64,000 nucleotides of DNA from Ixodes scapularis (Eukaryota; Arthropoda; Arachnida; Ixodida; Ixodidae). Positions within the stretch are counted from its first letter, which is position 1, and each line of letters begins with the position of its first letter. This document shows positions 9,641-19,987 of this stretch, one piece after another. The notes under the pieces were generated by a model that saw only the letters and a program-made list of their open reading frames with translations, made no database searches and was not told where the DNA came from. The position numbers and the translations under genes are program-made. The stretch lies in assembly GCF_016920785.2 (NCBI RefSeq), contig NW_024609884.1:36747035-36811034 (forward strand), read 5' to 3'.

Positions 9641-12295
9641 TGATTTTAGTTTGCGGCTATTTCGCCCGTTTTAAATCGCGCGCCACGAAGTTGGGATTCC
9701 GTGACGTTGAATCCCAATCGGCAGCTATACTTCTCATCGGCTAAGAGTTTGATTGACAACTTAGATCTTGGTTGTTCAACCTTTGTTATATGTTGCAATT
9801 TCCTTTTGAGCGGCATATTTTTACGTTTAAAGAATAACCCATGTGATGAGAGTTATTATTCTTTACAAAATATTTACAAGACGGGCACTTCCGTTTGGAT
9901 TCATACCATAACAAGCAACGTTACTAGAACCACGCAGTGGGGAAACTGCCATAGAGGCTGCTCTGAAAAAGTGGCCCCAATCTGACCACCAGAACCGAGC
10001 TAATGGCGAACACAACGCCGCCATTTCTCCCGTAGCGGTCACTCGAGGAACTGCACTTTACTTCTATTTTGGCTTTAATCGGCCATTTTGGCGCCGAAAC
10101 AGATACAGTGGAAGAGGTTACAGGGGTGCCACCCCCGTCTCCCCTGCGGACGCGCCGCGAATCACTACCGAAGTTAAAATGCACCTAGGTCGGGACGCGC
10201 TACCTGAAAGGACCGCTGAGGCATGGTTGTATAAAAACAATATTAATTTTTCCGCAAAACCTTGCAAACTAAAGATTACAAAACAAACAAGACAAATGAG
10301 AAAGAGTGCCGCTGTTGTCGTATTTAGTTCGGTCTCGGTGGACGCCAGCGGCCCAGGTTTCGACGGCGAGTTTCTTAACTGAGAGTTCTAGTAACGTTGA
10401 TAACAAGCAAAAGCTTCGCCATTCTTTCATGGCCGCCGAAGTTTCCGCTACCGTTTGTCTTGCCTACCTCGACTAATCGTTTCACCGAAGTGATCAGTGT
10501 TTCGTGCTGACCCAGGCGCTTGAGTGAGACTTCTTGAAGTGAAGTAGTGTGTGCTTAGCAGCTGTCGCAGGTGTTAGTGATAGGAAGCGATGCGGGGTTT
10601 TGGCTTTCATAGCGCGGTTCTTTCGTTTTCCTCTTGCTTGCTGAGCGTGTTTTTTTTTTGTTGTTTTTTTGCGTTTGCAAATGCTGACTTTTTGGAGATG
10701 TCAGATGTGTGATCCCGACAGCGAACCTTCCAGCAGCCATGTCGCCCCGAAAGGAATGCTATTTGGCTGGAGGCAATCGAGCGTTCGCGTAGCGACAAAC
10801 GTGTCCGGTTACGTTCTTGTCATATCGCTCCGGAGGCCGTCGAGATTCGCACCGGGTGCCCCGGGTGCATCGAACGTCCGCGACCAGACACAGCTGTTAC
10901 GTAAAAAAACCTGGCACAATCAGGTGATTACGTAATAGCTGTCCGCAGAAGCCCTCGGACGTTCGAATTCTGCGTTAGCCGACAGATTTGTTTTTCTCGG
11001 CTTTCGAACCATCTTACGTAAATTGTTTGAATGAATATGCACTGTTATCGTAAATCTTGGCTTGTGATCGCGGCTTTGTAGATTATCGTATTCGATTTGC
11101 TGAAGAGACGCAAATGACGGGCATAACAATATCGGTCGCATATTCCGCATACCTTGCAAAAGCACTTCCCCAATCACCTTGCGAAAATCGCGAAACACGG
11201 AGTCCGCACCGTCCCGACTTCCCAGTCTTTTACCTGTTTTAGAGCAGTTTGTACCTGTTAGTAGGTGTGTCTACTGAAACTTGAAACTAGGGGCAGTGCC
11301 AGAGAGCAAGGAGACAAAGTTCGGAAAGCTTGCTCGGCCTCCCCAATTTCTGACCTTTCAAATGATTGTACCGTAATAAATGCACAACGTCTCTTCCCAA
11401 GATAACAAAAAAAAAAAGCACGTTCACTACGTAAAAAATGGTCTTAGTTCATGCATCATTGGACAGGTAGGAAATCTTGCCCACATTTATTCACACCGCA
11501 TGATGAGCGCAACACGTCGCTGTGCAAGCGCAGTCCAACACGAAACATAAAAACGGCAGATTTAGGACACTTCGCAGTTCATTGTTCAATTAAAACGACG
11601 TAATTTTGTTGAAAACGCCCGCAGTTTTTTACTCACGGTATGCGTCGGGAATCTTCCAGATTTGGAAACGGAAGGAAGGAAGATTTACTTTTAAAAACGC
11701 TCGCCGCGTCCTCCTGGATTAGTTTGACTGGATCAGCTGACGACGACGGGACTGAACTCGTTTAACCTCAACCCCACAACAGCCAATTTGCGCTCCGTGT
11801 TGGGTGTCTACTTCCAAGTACTGCACCACACACACCACGAACGTTTCAGTTCTTTGTCGCATCGCCGTGTTGAACCGAACAGAACGAGATCGCCGAAGTC
11901 AACGCAGCGCTGTCGTGAACGTTGGCTTGTGGTTGCACACTCGTGGGCCCTGTGACTCCTTTCGCTTTCAAAGCACACACGACGATTACGAATGATACTT
12001 AGCGTCTTCCGGGAACATCACAGGGGCACTTCTCCGGTCACGTCTTCGCTATGTGCTCGCAAACACCGCAACTTCTCGTGTACCGTCAAACCAAAACAAT
12101 ACCGGCGCCATGTTTAGCGTGCGTTGTTACCAGATCTTACCGAAAGTCGAGACGCTGCGTCGTTCAACTCAGCAGCCAAGCCAACTAAAAAGAGCAAATC
12201 CAAGAGTGAGGGGCGGGGCGTAGTTCTCCTCCGGAGCGGTCGAAAGAGCGCGAGTTTCAAATGTGGAGATGTTGTGACTCCGAATAAATCACGTC
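9641..12295. other. Intergenic DNA
   Basis: No gene or RNA recognised. Patches at about 9990-10170 and 11700-12300 are CpG-rich and could be promoter-like; the latter includes a GGGGCGGGG box near 12211. Apart from the inverted repeat at 10871-10965 I see no structure. Confidence 0.35.
10871..10965. repeat. 95-bp imperfect inverted repeat
   Basis: CGAACGTCCG at 10871-10880 pairs with CGGACGTTCG at 10956-10965; inside them ACAGCTGTTACGTAA pairs with TTACGTAATAGCTGT and CCTG with CAGG. It could be a small MITE or the hairpin of a transcribed element. No second copy seen. Confidence 0.55.
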
Positions 12296-12417
12296 CTGTG
12301 ACGTAAGTATTGCTAAAAAAAAATATTTTTTTTCGCGGAATATTTGTTTTGTAACATGCTTGTCCCAATTAGGCTGTTTAAAAAAACACATTTTTTCCTT
12401 GCAGTTACCCTTTAACA
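12296..12417 (-). repeat. Dispersed repeat, family TTAA-2, copy 2
   Basis: On the minus strand this reads TTAAAGGGTAACTGCAAGG, then TTTAAACAGCCTAATTGGGA, CAAATATTCCGCGAAAAA. It is the inverted relative of 9508-9640. A TTAA adjoins the AGGGTAACTGCA terminus, as in the TTAA-flanked elements at 14598-16409. Confidence 0.5.
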
Positions 12418-12451
12418 ATGTGTGTTGCCTTTGTGACATTGTAATCTCTTA

Positions 12452-12510
12452 ACACACACACACGCGTGCACGCACGCACGCACGCACACACGCAGGCACG
12501 CACGAACGCA
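12452..12510. repeat. (CA)n/(CGCA)n microsatellite
   Basis: Alternating purine-pyrimidine tract of ACACAC followed by GCACGCACGC units. Such tracts are polymorphic and can adopt Z-DNA. Confidence 0.85.
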
Positions 12511-12742
12511 CCGTGCCTGACCTTGCTAGTAAACCGATTGTTGTCATTAAACACCATAAAAATAAATCGTATTATCACTATAAACAAGCGTTAACAATTA
12601 ATCGACTCTTTACGAATGTTTATAGTGACAATGCTATTGCATTTTTCTTTGCGTTTCTTTTTCAATGCGCCTGCTCACCTGGGTGTGAAATGGTGGATAA
12701 ATGGTGTTATTGCCTTAGGTCTCCCTACTAGTTACTGTTGCT

Positions 12743-13045
12743 TTGTATCGCACCGCACACCGGCAGGGCCAATTATATTTGCGTATTAAACCATATTGGC
12801 ACTCAGCATATCACTTCCAGTATTCGGTTTTTGTCAGATGCGTACGTCTATGCAATAAGCTTTCTGCTAAAATTGTAAATTGTAACGTCATACCTTTCAC
12901 AGGTGTAATTGAAGCCTTTTGTGTTCCTCAAATTTTTTGCTGCTTATAATGACCCTTATGTGCCCCACTACTGCCCTGACCTCGCAGCAAGTAATCTGTA
13001 TAAATAAGTAAAATGCTGCAGTATGATCTAAATAAATAAATAAAC
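12743..13045 (+). pseudogene. Probable LINE 3' end fragment
   Basis: A 68-residue frame contains LRIKPYWHSAYHFQYSVFVR and CVRLCNKLSAKIVNCNV, which resembles the C-terminal end of LINE ORF2 proteins, where an F-x-VR-x(n)-WN-LP motif precedes the stop; here W is replaced by C. The sequence then ends in AAATAAATAAATAAA at about 13029-13043, a common LINE tail. No reverse transcriptase core remains. The short length and lack of diagnostic catalytic residues limit confidence. Confidence 0.42.
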
Positions 13046-14317
13046 GTGCCCTGGAAAAGGGTCAGAAAACCAGTTTCCTTGACCCTGCTTTCCTGAAATA
13101 TAACAAACTAGACAGCAGATAATTGTTTTTACTCGAATACATCTCACCAAAGGGGTTAAGATAAACTAGGACGGAAATGCTGTAAAATACAAAGGTTGAC
13201 GTTGTGTCTTTACCCGATTACAATAATTTCATGCGGTTGTCTTTCTGTTGCAACTAAAGTGTCGGTTTCTTTTTTTTTTATTTTAATACTGGAGCCCTTT
13301 TTTATCCTCTTCCATGCAATAAACCAGTGCCATTACCGTATAGCAGCGCCTTGAAGCGACTAAGTGCTATGCTGCTACGTGGTGACCCGATGTGGCGTGA
13401 CTGTAGTCAAGGTACGTTGAATTCCGGTTTCCAGCAGATATTAAAGTTCCTGGTTGCACCGAACTGAATTCATTTGTTTTAGCGAGGAACGAGTCGTTGA
13501 AGTTGAGGCGTACATCAAAGGTTCCGTATTATTTCCCAGGCACACACATAGTAAAAATGAAAAAAAAAAAGAAAGTATTAGTGTGCGAACCTGAATTTGC
13601 CCCTTTGCGCGCCCACCATATTGCTCGGACCAAGTGCTAGCTCTTGGTGCACTCTAAGAAAGAATGGCTTAACTGGGTATTCAAAAGGTCCGTTTTGGAG
13701 GCTTTGACTACCCCAAAGGCCAGGCGACTAGCCTTTGGGCAAAGTGACGAACCCAAACAGCTGTGAAATGACCACATTTCTGCAGGTGACAACGGCGGGG
13801 GGGGGGGGGGGGGGGGGGGGACCTTTCAAATTAGATATTCATGTGCAGGAAGTCGTTAATGATATCAGTAAATTAGATAACTACAAAAATAATATAATAT
13901 ATGTTCTTTTTTAGCAAACGTGACCTCTCAAGATCCGCAAGATCATATGTGTTGTGCGATTCGCATGAATTGGTGAAATACAAACTTTGTCAGCACGAGA
14001 AGCAACACTTGTCCTCGACAGCTGAGCTAACTGACGACGGTGCGCTTGGTTTGACGTGAGTGTTTGCCGAAATGAGGTAAGGATATTCTTTTTGCCGTAT
14101 TTTATTGTCGAGATTTTTATTAAAACAAAAAAAAAAGTCACTAGTCTTATATCTGATAGTTAAACAATGAGGCCCAGGATCGACAGGGTAAACATGCTCA
14201 GAGGTATGTGAATGTGTCGCCCGTACTGTCTTTCCTCTATCTCGGACTTTGAATTTCTGAGCTGTACCCCCCCGTCGTTGTGGCGGTCTCCCGGTTGTAC
14301 TTGGCGCTTGAACTCTT
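13046..14317. other. Intergenic DNA with a poly-G tract
   Basis: 13797-13820 is an uninterrupted run of 24 G. Near 13651 CACTCTAAGAAAGAATGG resembles the terminus of the CACTCT elements at 33905 and 46693, but I cannot find a matching right end. Otherwise nothing recognised. Confidence 0.4.
13797..13820 (+). repeat. G24 homopolymer
   Basis: Uninterrupted run of 24 G by direct count; strong quadruplex former and likely length-variable. Confidence 0.9.
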
Positions 14318-14536
14318 CAATCGACCGATCTCACTAAGCGTTCGGCGCATGCGTGACGCCACCATACCTTTAGTTCACAGGAGCAAATGGCAGTGGACGG
14401 GAGGGCTCGTGCTGTCTCGTGCTCTACACGAGCAGACCTCCAGTGAGGTTATCGCACGTGCAGAAAGACTAAAGTTCCCTTGATGCACTGCGGCAGCGAC
14501 GGTGTAGTCACACTGGCTGGTGAGATCGGTCTATTC
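14318..14536 (+). mobile_element. 220-bp MITE, family M220, copy 2
   Basis: Begins CAATCGACCGATCTCAC and ends GTGAGATCGGTCTATTC, near-perfect inverted termini of about 15 bp. The internal sequence matches the inverse of 6195-6414 over its length, with shared blocks CGTTCGGCGCATG, TCTCGTGCTCTACAC and CTAAAGTTCCC. Non-coding. Confidence 0.75.
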
Positions 14537-14597
14537 AGCAGCGGGTTCCAGTTGAGTGGCAGTGTTGTGATTGGCTTTTACTCTACTCCGTTCACCT

Positions 14598-15233
14598 TTA
14601 AACGAGCTGTGCAACAATTTTTGTACTTTGCGCAAATACCGCTTAAAACGGATCCCTAACGTTAATGACCTATGAAACACGCGTTCGTTTTTCACCCCAC
14701 GCAATAGAAGTCCCAGAAAAAAATTTAAAGAAAAACGAGCAACGTTCACCCCCTCAACTCGCAGCCAGAACAAGCGGCCACGTGATCTGGAGCCGATTAT
14801 ATGCCGCCAGTGTTGATCATAGCCACGCGCTGGGGTTGGCAAAGCGCAGGACACTCGCTGAGTTCCAAACATTGTTATGGCTCGGCTGTTGTCGTCGTTG
14901 CAGCGATTGGACACGGGTCACTACCCGAATGCTTCTCGAGCTAGCAATTGTCACGAGCCCAAGTCGAGTGCCCACGCAATGCTCGGGTCCAATCTATGAA
15001 CCGCATTCAAATATCGTCACTTGGGTGTACTGCGATCCCCGAGTTATGTCATCAAATTTTGCAAAGGAGAGATTGAATGAAAATGATCGCTTTTGTCCTT
15101 GAAATTACACCGCAACAAAGGCGTTTCTTGGCCAGTGGCGTTGCGTGTGAGTATCCTTGAGTCCCAGGTGTGCCAGTGAGCTCGTGTAGAGAGAACAACA
15201 TTCCAATTGAATATCGTTGCACAGCTCCTTTAA
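14598..15233 (+). mobile_element. TTAA-flanked MITE, element A
   Basis: Bounded by TTAA at 14598-14601 and 15230-15233. The termini are ACGAGCTGTGCAAC on the left and GTTGCACAGCTCCT on the right. TTAA target duplications next to short inverted repeats are the hallmark of the piggyBac superfamily, so this is inferred to be a non-autonomous piggyBac-like element. Its body is repeated in inverse order in element B, which lacks about 130 bp (15066-15200). No transposase is encoded. Confidence 0.75.
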
Positions 15234-15733
15234 AGGAGCTGTGCAACGATATTCAATTGGAATGTTTTTGCAAAATTTGATGACGTAACTCGGGGATCGC
15301 AGTACACCCAAGTGACGATATTTGAATGCGGCTCATAGATTGGACCCGAGCATTGCGTGGGCACTCGACTTGGGCTCGTGACAATTGCTATCTCGAGAAG
15401 CATTCGGGTTGTAACCCGTGTCCAATCGCTGCAACGACGACAATAGCCGAGCCATAACAATGTCTGGAACTCAGCGCGTGTCCTGCGCTTTGCCAACCCC
15501 AGCGCGTGGCTATGATCAACATTGGCGGCATATAATCGGCTCCAGATCACGTGGCCGCTTGTTCTGGCTGCGTGTTGAGGGGGTGAATGCTGCTCGTTTT
15601 TCTTAAATTTTTTTCTGGGACTTCTATTGCGTGAGGTGAAAAACGAACGCGTGTTTCATAGGTCATTAACGTTAGGGATCCGTTTTACGCGGTATTTGTA
15701 CAAAGTACAAAAATTGTTGCATTGCTCCTTTAA
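15230..15733 (-). mobile_element. TTAA-flanked MITE, element B (inverse copy of A)
   Basis: Bounded by TTAA at 15230-15233, shared with element A, and at 15730-15733, shared with element C. Termini AGGAGCTGTGCAAC and GTTGCATTGCTCCT. It is the reverse complement of element A over roughly 450 bp, with A carrying an extra internal block. A and B together form a 1.1-kb imperfect palindrome centred near 15232. Confidence 0.75.
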
Positions 15734-16409
15734 AGGGGCACTGACACATCAAAATCATATTTTTTTTTATTATCCGAAACGATTGAAAACGATGCCGGTA
15801 CATTACCCTCAAAATTTGAAATTTGGGAATTCAGTATTCGTGAAGTAAAAAAACAATTTCCAAATGCCGAATTCGAAGTTCCCGCGCGATCGGCGCCGGT
15901 GCCTTGACGTCAAAAATTCCGGGGACCTGAGAGTCCCCTTTATTTCACCACTCCCTGCTGTTGCCATGGCGACCCAAAGCGAGGGGGAAAGAAGCGAGCG
16001 GCGGCGTTCCGGCGGACCGGTTTTGAGCGGTGTCGCCTGTTTTCCGTTGGAGGATACAAATCCAGGAGACGGCACCACAGCGAACTCCCGATTTTTGGTA
16101 TTTCAAAAAGAAGGGCCGTAGTGCGTTCGCAATTGCGTTAAAAAACATGTTTTAGGATTGCCGTAATTAAATGTTATAGAGATGTCGCCTACAAAGCTTC
16201 TAAATTTCATGATTCTTGACGTCACCGATCAAAAGAAGCGAGGAGGCGAGAGGCGGGAAAATCAAACGCCAAAAATAAAAAGGCGCGCGCGCGCGCGGGA
16301 AAATTTTTTTTTCGCGATGCGGTTTTTTTTTGCGTGTCTATGACTGCAACTCGCATCGTTTTAGACAATAAAAATAAATACGACCTTTGGGGTGTCAGTG
16401 CCCCTTTAA
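15730..16409. mobile_element. TTAA-flanked MITE, element C (different family)
   Basis: TTAA at 15730-15733 and 16406-16409; termini AGGGGCACTGACAC and GGTGTCAGTGCCCCT form an inverted repeat of about 13 bp. The body is unrelated to A and B and includes a (CG)n-like patch near 16283-16300. Inferred piggyBac-like non-autonomous element. Confidence 0.78.
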
Positions 16410-16578
16410 GCTGAGACTACAGCCAAAGCTACATGCGCGAGCTAGCCCGCACTCCTGGCTTTCCGACGGGCCTTCCCAGCGCGAGCGCTCGTTCTGTGGA
16501 AGAATGTTTCAAAGCCGTGACCTCGTGCTCTCGTGCTTGTTGCATTCACTGTAATCTAAGCTTAAGGGTGAACGGAGT

Positions 16579-16910
16579 GTAGTTTGCTGCGTCATCACGG
16601 GCACTATTTCTGCTATTATAAGCACGAGCTCGAGCCCGAGCTCGCACCTCTTTCGCCGTTCGTGTTCTTCAGTTCTGTAGTTCTGCTCTATGATTCACTA
16701 AACCTAAACCTAAAGGTTAATCACCTCTGCCTCGTCGCCGGCGGGGTCTGCGCTGGCCGCGAACCCCGGCCACTACTCGTCTCCCCTCAGGGAACCCCAC
16801 AGCCCGGCCGCTCTGCCGCTCCTTCCTGGATTTCTCCTTCTGCCCAGCAGCCTGATCATCGAACCACCGGCCAACCAACATCGTGACCTCTTCATCAGAG
16901 AATCACTACA
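16579..16910 (+). mobile_element. LTR-like sequence, copy 1 (probable 5' LTR)
   Basis: Starts TGTAGTTTGCTGCG and shares with 22089-22215 the order TCACGGGC, a TATA-like ATTATAA, GCCCGAGCTCGC, CCTCTTT-GCCG and GTTCTTCAGTTCTG. The match begins at TG in both copies, and in the other copy that TG directly follows a polypurine tract, which defines an LTR start. The internal TATA-like box about 30 bp before the conserved GC-rich block would be the LTR promoter. BEL/Pao is my guess for the superfamily; a Ty3-type element cannot be excluded. The right end is placed where the tandem array begins. Confidence 0.5.
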
Positions 16911-17023
16911 TTTTGGTGCATCGGCTACTATTAAGGTTTTAGTGCGTCGGCACCATTACATTTTGGTGCGTATGCTACAACCAAATTTTGGTGCGTCGGC
17001 GCTACTACATTTTGATGCGTCGG
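16911..17023 (+). repeat. Five-copy tandem array, about 25-bp period
   Basis: TTTTGGTGC-like cores start at 16911, 16937, 16961, 16986 and 17010, a period of 24-26 bp, each followed by a TCGG-like block and ACTA. The position directly after an LTR-like sequence is where a tRNA primer-binding site would lie, so the array may be an amplified leader segment. Confidence 0.65.
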
Positions 17024-17900
17024 TCGAGCCTTTCGGCCCTTCCCGCTCTTTCGACTGTTTCTCGTTTAGAGCGAAGATCCGTGTCCCGGTCGCAGACTTG
17101 GCCAACCGGCGCGTCTCAGTTTTTCTAGCCTTTTGTGGCATTCCATTTCGTCTAGGCGCGTCTAGGTGCGCCATGGCGTTACTTTACTTCAAACGTTTTG
17201 ACGTTTCTTTCGTGCTTTAGATTTCTTCTTTTTTTTTTTCATATTTCGTCTCTTTAAACGCCTCTCGTCTCGAACTCTTTCCTCGGTAGAAAATAAGTCC
17301 CTGCGGTTTTCACAAGAGCTCGTGCTTGTTCAGTTTTTTCAGTGCAGAAAATAAGACTCCGAGTCTCTTCACAGTGTGCCAACGCTCGTGATCGTTAAGT
17401 TTACCCGTCTGCCAAGCAAGACGTGGCCTTTAAACCGTCCGATATTTTCCCTCCGGCCGATCGCTCTGCCGTACCCGGTTTTGGACTTCATGAAATTTCA
17501 TTGCGTCCAGACATTCTGCCCTAACAAAGCGCAAGATGGCCGCCCAGCTCCGGCATCTCAACAAGTTGGCCTTTACAAGATGGCCGCCGTCTTCATTGGC
17601 CTCCTCGCTCGAGACCCTATGGTGAAGGACCAGCGCGCGCCAGCACGCGCCACGGAGCTTCATCCATATATTAATATATAGTAAAATACACAATGGAAAG
17701 AGCGGAACGTCCGGCCGGTTCGCGGCCCAGATACGCCTCCAATCCCATCCGCGAAGCGGCGCTATTACGAAAAGTAGTCTGAAAGGTTACTTTTTAAAAA
17801 TATTCGCGCTAAAATTGTGGTGCTTTAATGATATTTAAAGAATTTAAAACTTTCATAGATGTCGACTCGGTTCCCCGTTAGGCAGCTTTGCACGTGGTGC
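17024..17900. other. Possible retrotransposon leader and intergenic DNA
   Basis: Moderately GC-rich, with T-runs (17226-17240) and no recognisable protein motif. The first part may be the leader of the LTR element at 16579. Confidence 0.3.
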
Positions 17901-17939
17901 GTGCCTCGCGAGAGAAGACGATGACGACTGACTGTCATG

Positions 17940-18700
17940 TCAAATGGAACGCTACGGTGTAGGCCTCAGGGCAGACGTTCCACTTGTAAATATACTTGCG
18001 ACCCTTCCGCTATTAAATATATAATATTTGCGACGAGGTAAGGAAATAAGCGACGACGGCAACGGGGGACGAAGAGGACGCGCTCGGCCAGCGTACGGTA
18101 TACGATGGCGGCAGTCACGGCATTTGGCACCATCGGCGAGTTCGTGCGGGGCACCGACGCGACATGGCCTTTGTACTGGAGCTACTAGAGTTCTATTTCA
18201 TCGCGAACGACCTCCAGGCGGCCGGGAAGTAGCGTGCTGTGTTATGCACGGTCTGCGGGGTGGCGACGTATGCCATCATTCGTTTTCTCTGTTCAACGGC
18301 CGGCTCTTCCGTCCGAGATAAGTTACGAGGATGTCATCTCGAAGCTGACGGGTCACTTCAACCCTAGGCCATCCGTTATCGTGCAGTGGTTTAAGTTCGG
18401 GAAATGCGACCAGCGGCCGGGCGCGAGCATCGCTAAATACATTGCCGAGCTTCGTCGGCTGTCGGAGCACTGCGACCTCGGGTCGACGCTGGACGATATG
18501 CTTCGAGACAGGTTGGTCTGCGGTCTCCGGGAAGAATCTCGTGAACCGATCCCACGTGACTCACGTTAACTGTCGAACTAACTGTCGAAACTGTATTTGT
18601 TCGTTTGGCAGGGTTGCACCTCTCGGAGGAGCAAGGAGAAAAACTGTCCGTATTCGCGTCGCAGGGGGCACGCGGAACGAAATCTGTCGATGTTCCACGC
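17940..18700 (+). pseudogene. Ty3/gypsy-type gag remnant with upstream LTR-end-like sequence
   Basis: Gag forms the capsid-like particle in which LTR retrotransposons reverse transcribe. An ATG at 18105 opens a frame reading AAVTAFGTIGEF, the usual start of this gag type, but it hits a stop within about 25 codons. After frame changes near 18180 and 18290 the frame continues SYEDVISKLTGHFNPRPS, WFKFGKCDQRPGASIAKY and LRRLSEHCDLGSTL, ending RDRLVCGLREE (about 18320-18535), a classic chromoviral/mag-type gag core. Upstream, TTGCGACGAGG at 18027-18037 resembles the primer-binding region that follows the 5' LTR in such elements, and TATTAAATATATAAT lies just before it. No protease or polymerase was found downstream, so this is a truncated relic. 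Confidence 0.66.
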
Positions 18701-18784
18701 CGAACGCCTAATGAGATCCAGGGTTCTATCTCTACCGCTGCCTGTTTCGATTTGGATATGCCTGTTCCTATGTGTTGCTGTCTG

Positions 18785-18839
18785 TGGGAGGTGTGGGGGT
18801 GGTGGTGGTGGGGGGGGGGGGGGGGTGGGGGGGAGGGTA
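18785..18839 (+). repeat. G-rich tract, strong G-quadruplex potential
   Basis: GGTGG repeats followed by G16 (18810-18825), T, G7, A and GGG. Many ways to form a four-stack quadruplex. Confidence 0.8.
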
Positions 18840-19282
18840 GAGCTCGTCTGTAAGGATGCTAGAATGAAGCGCAGCTACAGGGTCTGCCAGACGCGACCAT
18901 GTAAAGCATGGCTGAAAAAAAAAAAAAAAAGACGTAGTGTTCCATCATGAAGGAAGAAGCGTCCTTCACAAGCGTCTGTCCCTGTGCACTAACCAAACGT
19001 TTAAAATAACTAAAGAAAGACATGGAATTAACAAAGAAAAACTGCAACTCACGTCTTTAGCATTCTGTCCGAAAGCTAAAGGCGCTAGCCATTTAGTTTT
19101 TTGTTCTTGTTTTCTTTCAAAAACCGGGCCGCGACCTAAAAGCATTTGATCTCATTTCCTAGGGACGCTACTTCAAACTTGAGTACTACAGGCCATGAGC
19201 GTATTATTGACACGGGTTTGTGTAATCGTATCTGCGTGACGTCCATTAAGGTACCAAGGTTAGCAGCCGTGCCAGCGCTCAT
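18840..19282. other. Intergenic DNA
   Basis: Contains an A16 run near 18915-18931. Nothing recognised. Confidence 0.35.
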
Positions 19283-19332
19283 TAACCTAACCTAACCTAA
19301 CCTAACCTAACCTAACCTAACCTAACCTAACC
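19283..19332. repeat. Interstitial telomeric repeat, (CCTAA)9
   Basis: Nine exact CCTAA units (19286-19330) plus partial units on both sides. The complement is TTAGG, the ancestral arthropod telomeric repeat. It lies between a gag relic and a transposase remnant, so it is not a chromosome end in this window. Confidence 0.9.
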
Positions 19333-19582
19333 AAGAGACCAGTCACCTCATTTGGGTGGCTGACTGACTTCACACACCGCAGTTTTGCGAGATCTACTAA
19401 TCGCTAATCACTAACACTACGTAGGCGGTGCCGTACCAGGTGATGTCCAAAAAAAAAATCAATATGCTATATTAGGTGGAACACAAAATCAAGTGTAATT
19501 GACGACTCCTGAAGATTATATGTCAAAAGATTTCTTATCAAACCTTTTCTCAAGAAAATGACTCAGATCTGTCGGTTCTGAT

Positions 19583-19987
19583 TTTCTGAAGGACAAGTTT
19601 GAGAAGGTGACAGCGTCTCACCAGTATATCCTGATGTTAAAAGCGTATCATGTGCCCGGTACATTGCTTGGGAATCTAGTTGTACCCTCAGAGGCTGCTT
19701 TTGATTTCATCAAGCAGCTGGAATCTCACTTCCTTGCGATTGTAGAGAGTGTAGCACATGTTCCTAATCTGTGTGTTATTTTGTTTGCAACACTGTCGGG
19801 TGTCGGTTCTTCCTGTCTCTGTTCCGAGGAGTGTCCGAAAAGGTTTTCGACGCTGTTTTGTCGACTGCGTTTCTCTTGCCATGTCCCTTTCGTTAACAGA
19901 AACCTAGATAAAGTACGTTTCCTGTCTGCTGTTTCTTTGAGACAATTAGACAGATTCAAAGCGTATAGTCGCATTTTTTTAATGTGA
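19583..19987 (+). pseudogene. C-terminal remnant of a P-type (THAP-family) transposase
   Basis: The frame reads FLKDKFEKVTASHQYILM, LKAYHVPGTLLGNLVVPS, EAAFDFIKQLESHF, then CSEECPKRFSTLFCRLRF and VPFVNRNLDKVRFL before the stop. In P-superfamily transposases the last 130 or so residues follow this plan: an AYK-type block, a 'VPS..A..F...LE..F' helix, a Cys-containing segment and an 'LF.R.RF...V...NR' end. The catalytic and THAP domains are absent and I find no upstream continuation, so this is a terminal fragment. The paired C residues (CSEEC) are in the expected place. The AATAAA at about 20477 could belong to its original 3' end. The assignment is from recalled family pattern, not alignment. 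Confidence 0.55.
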
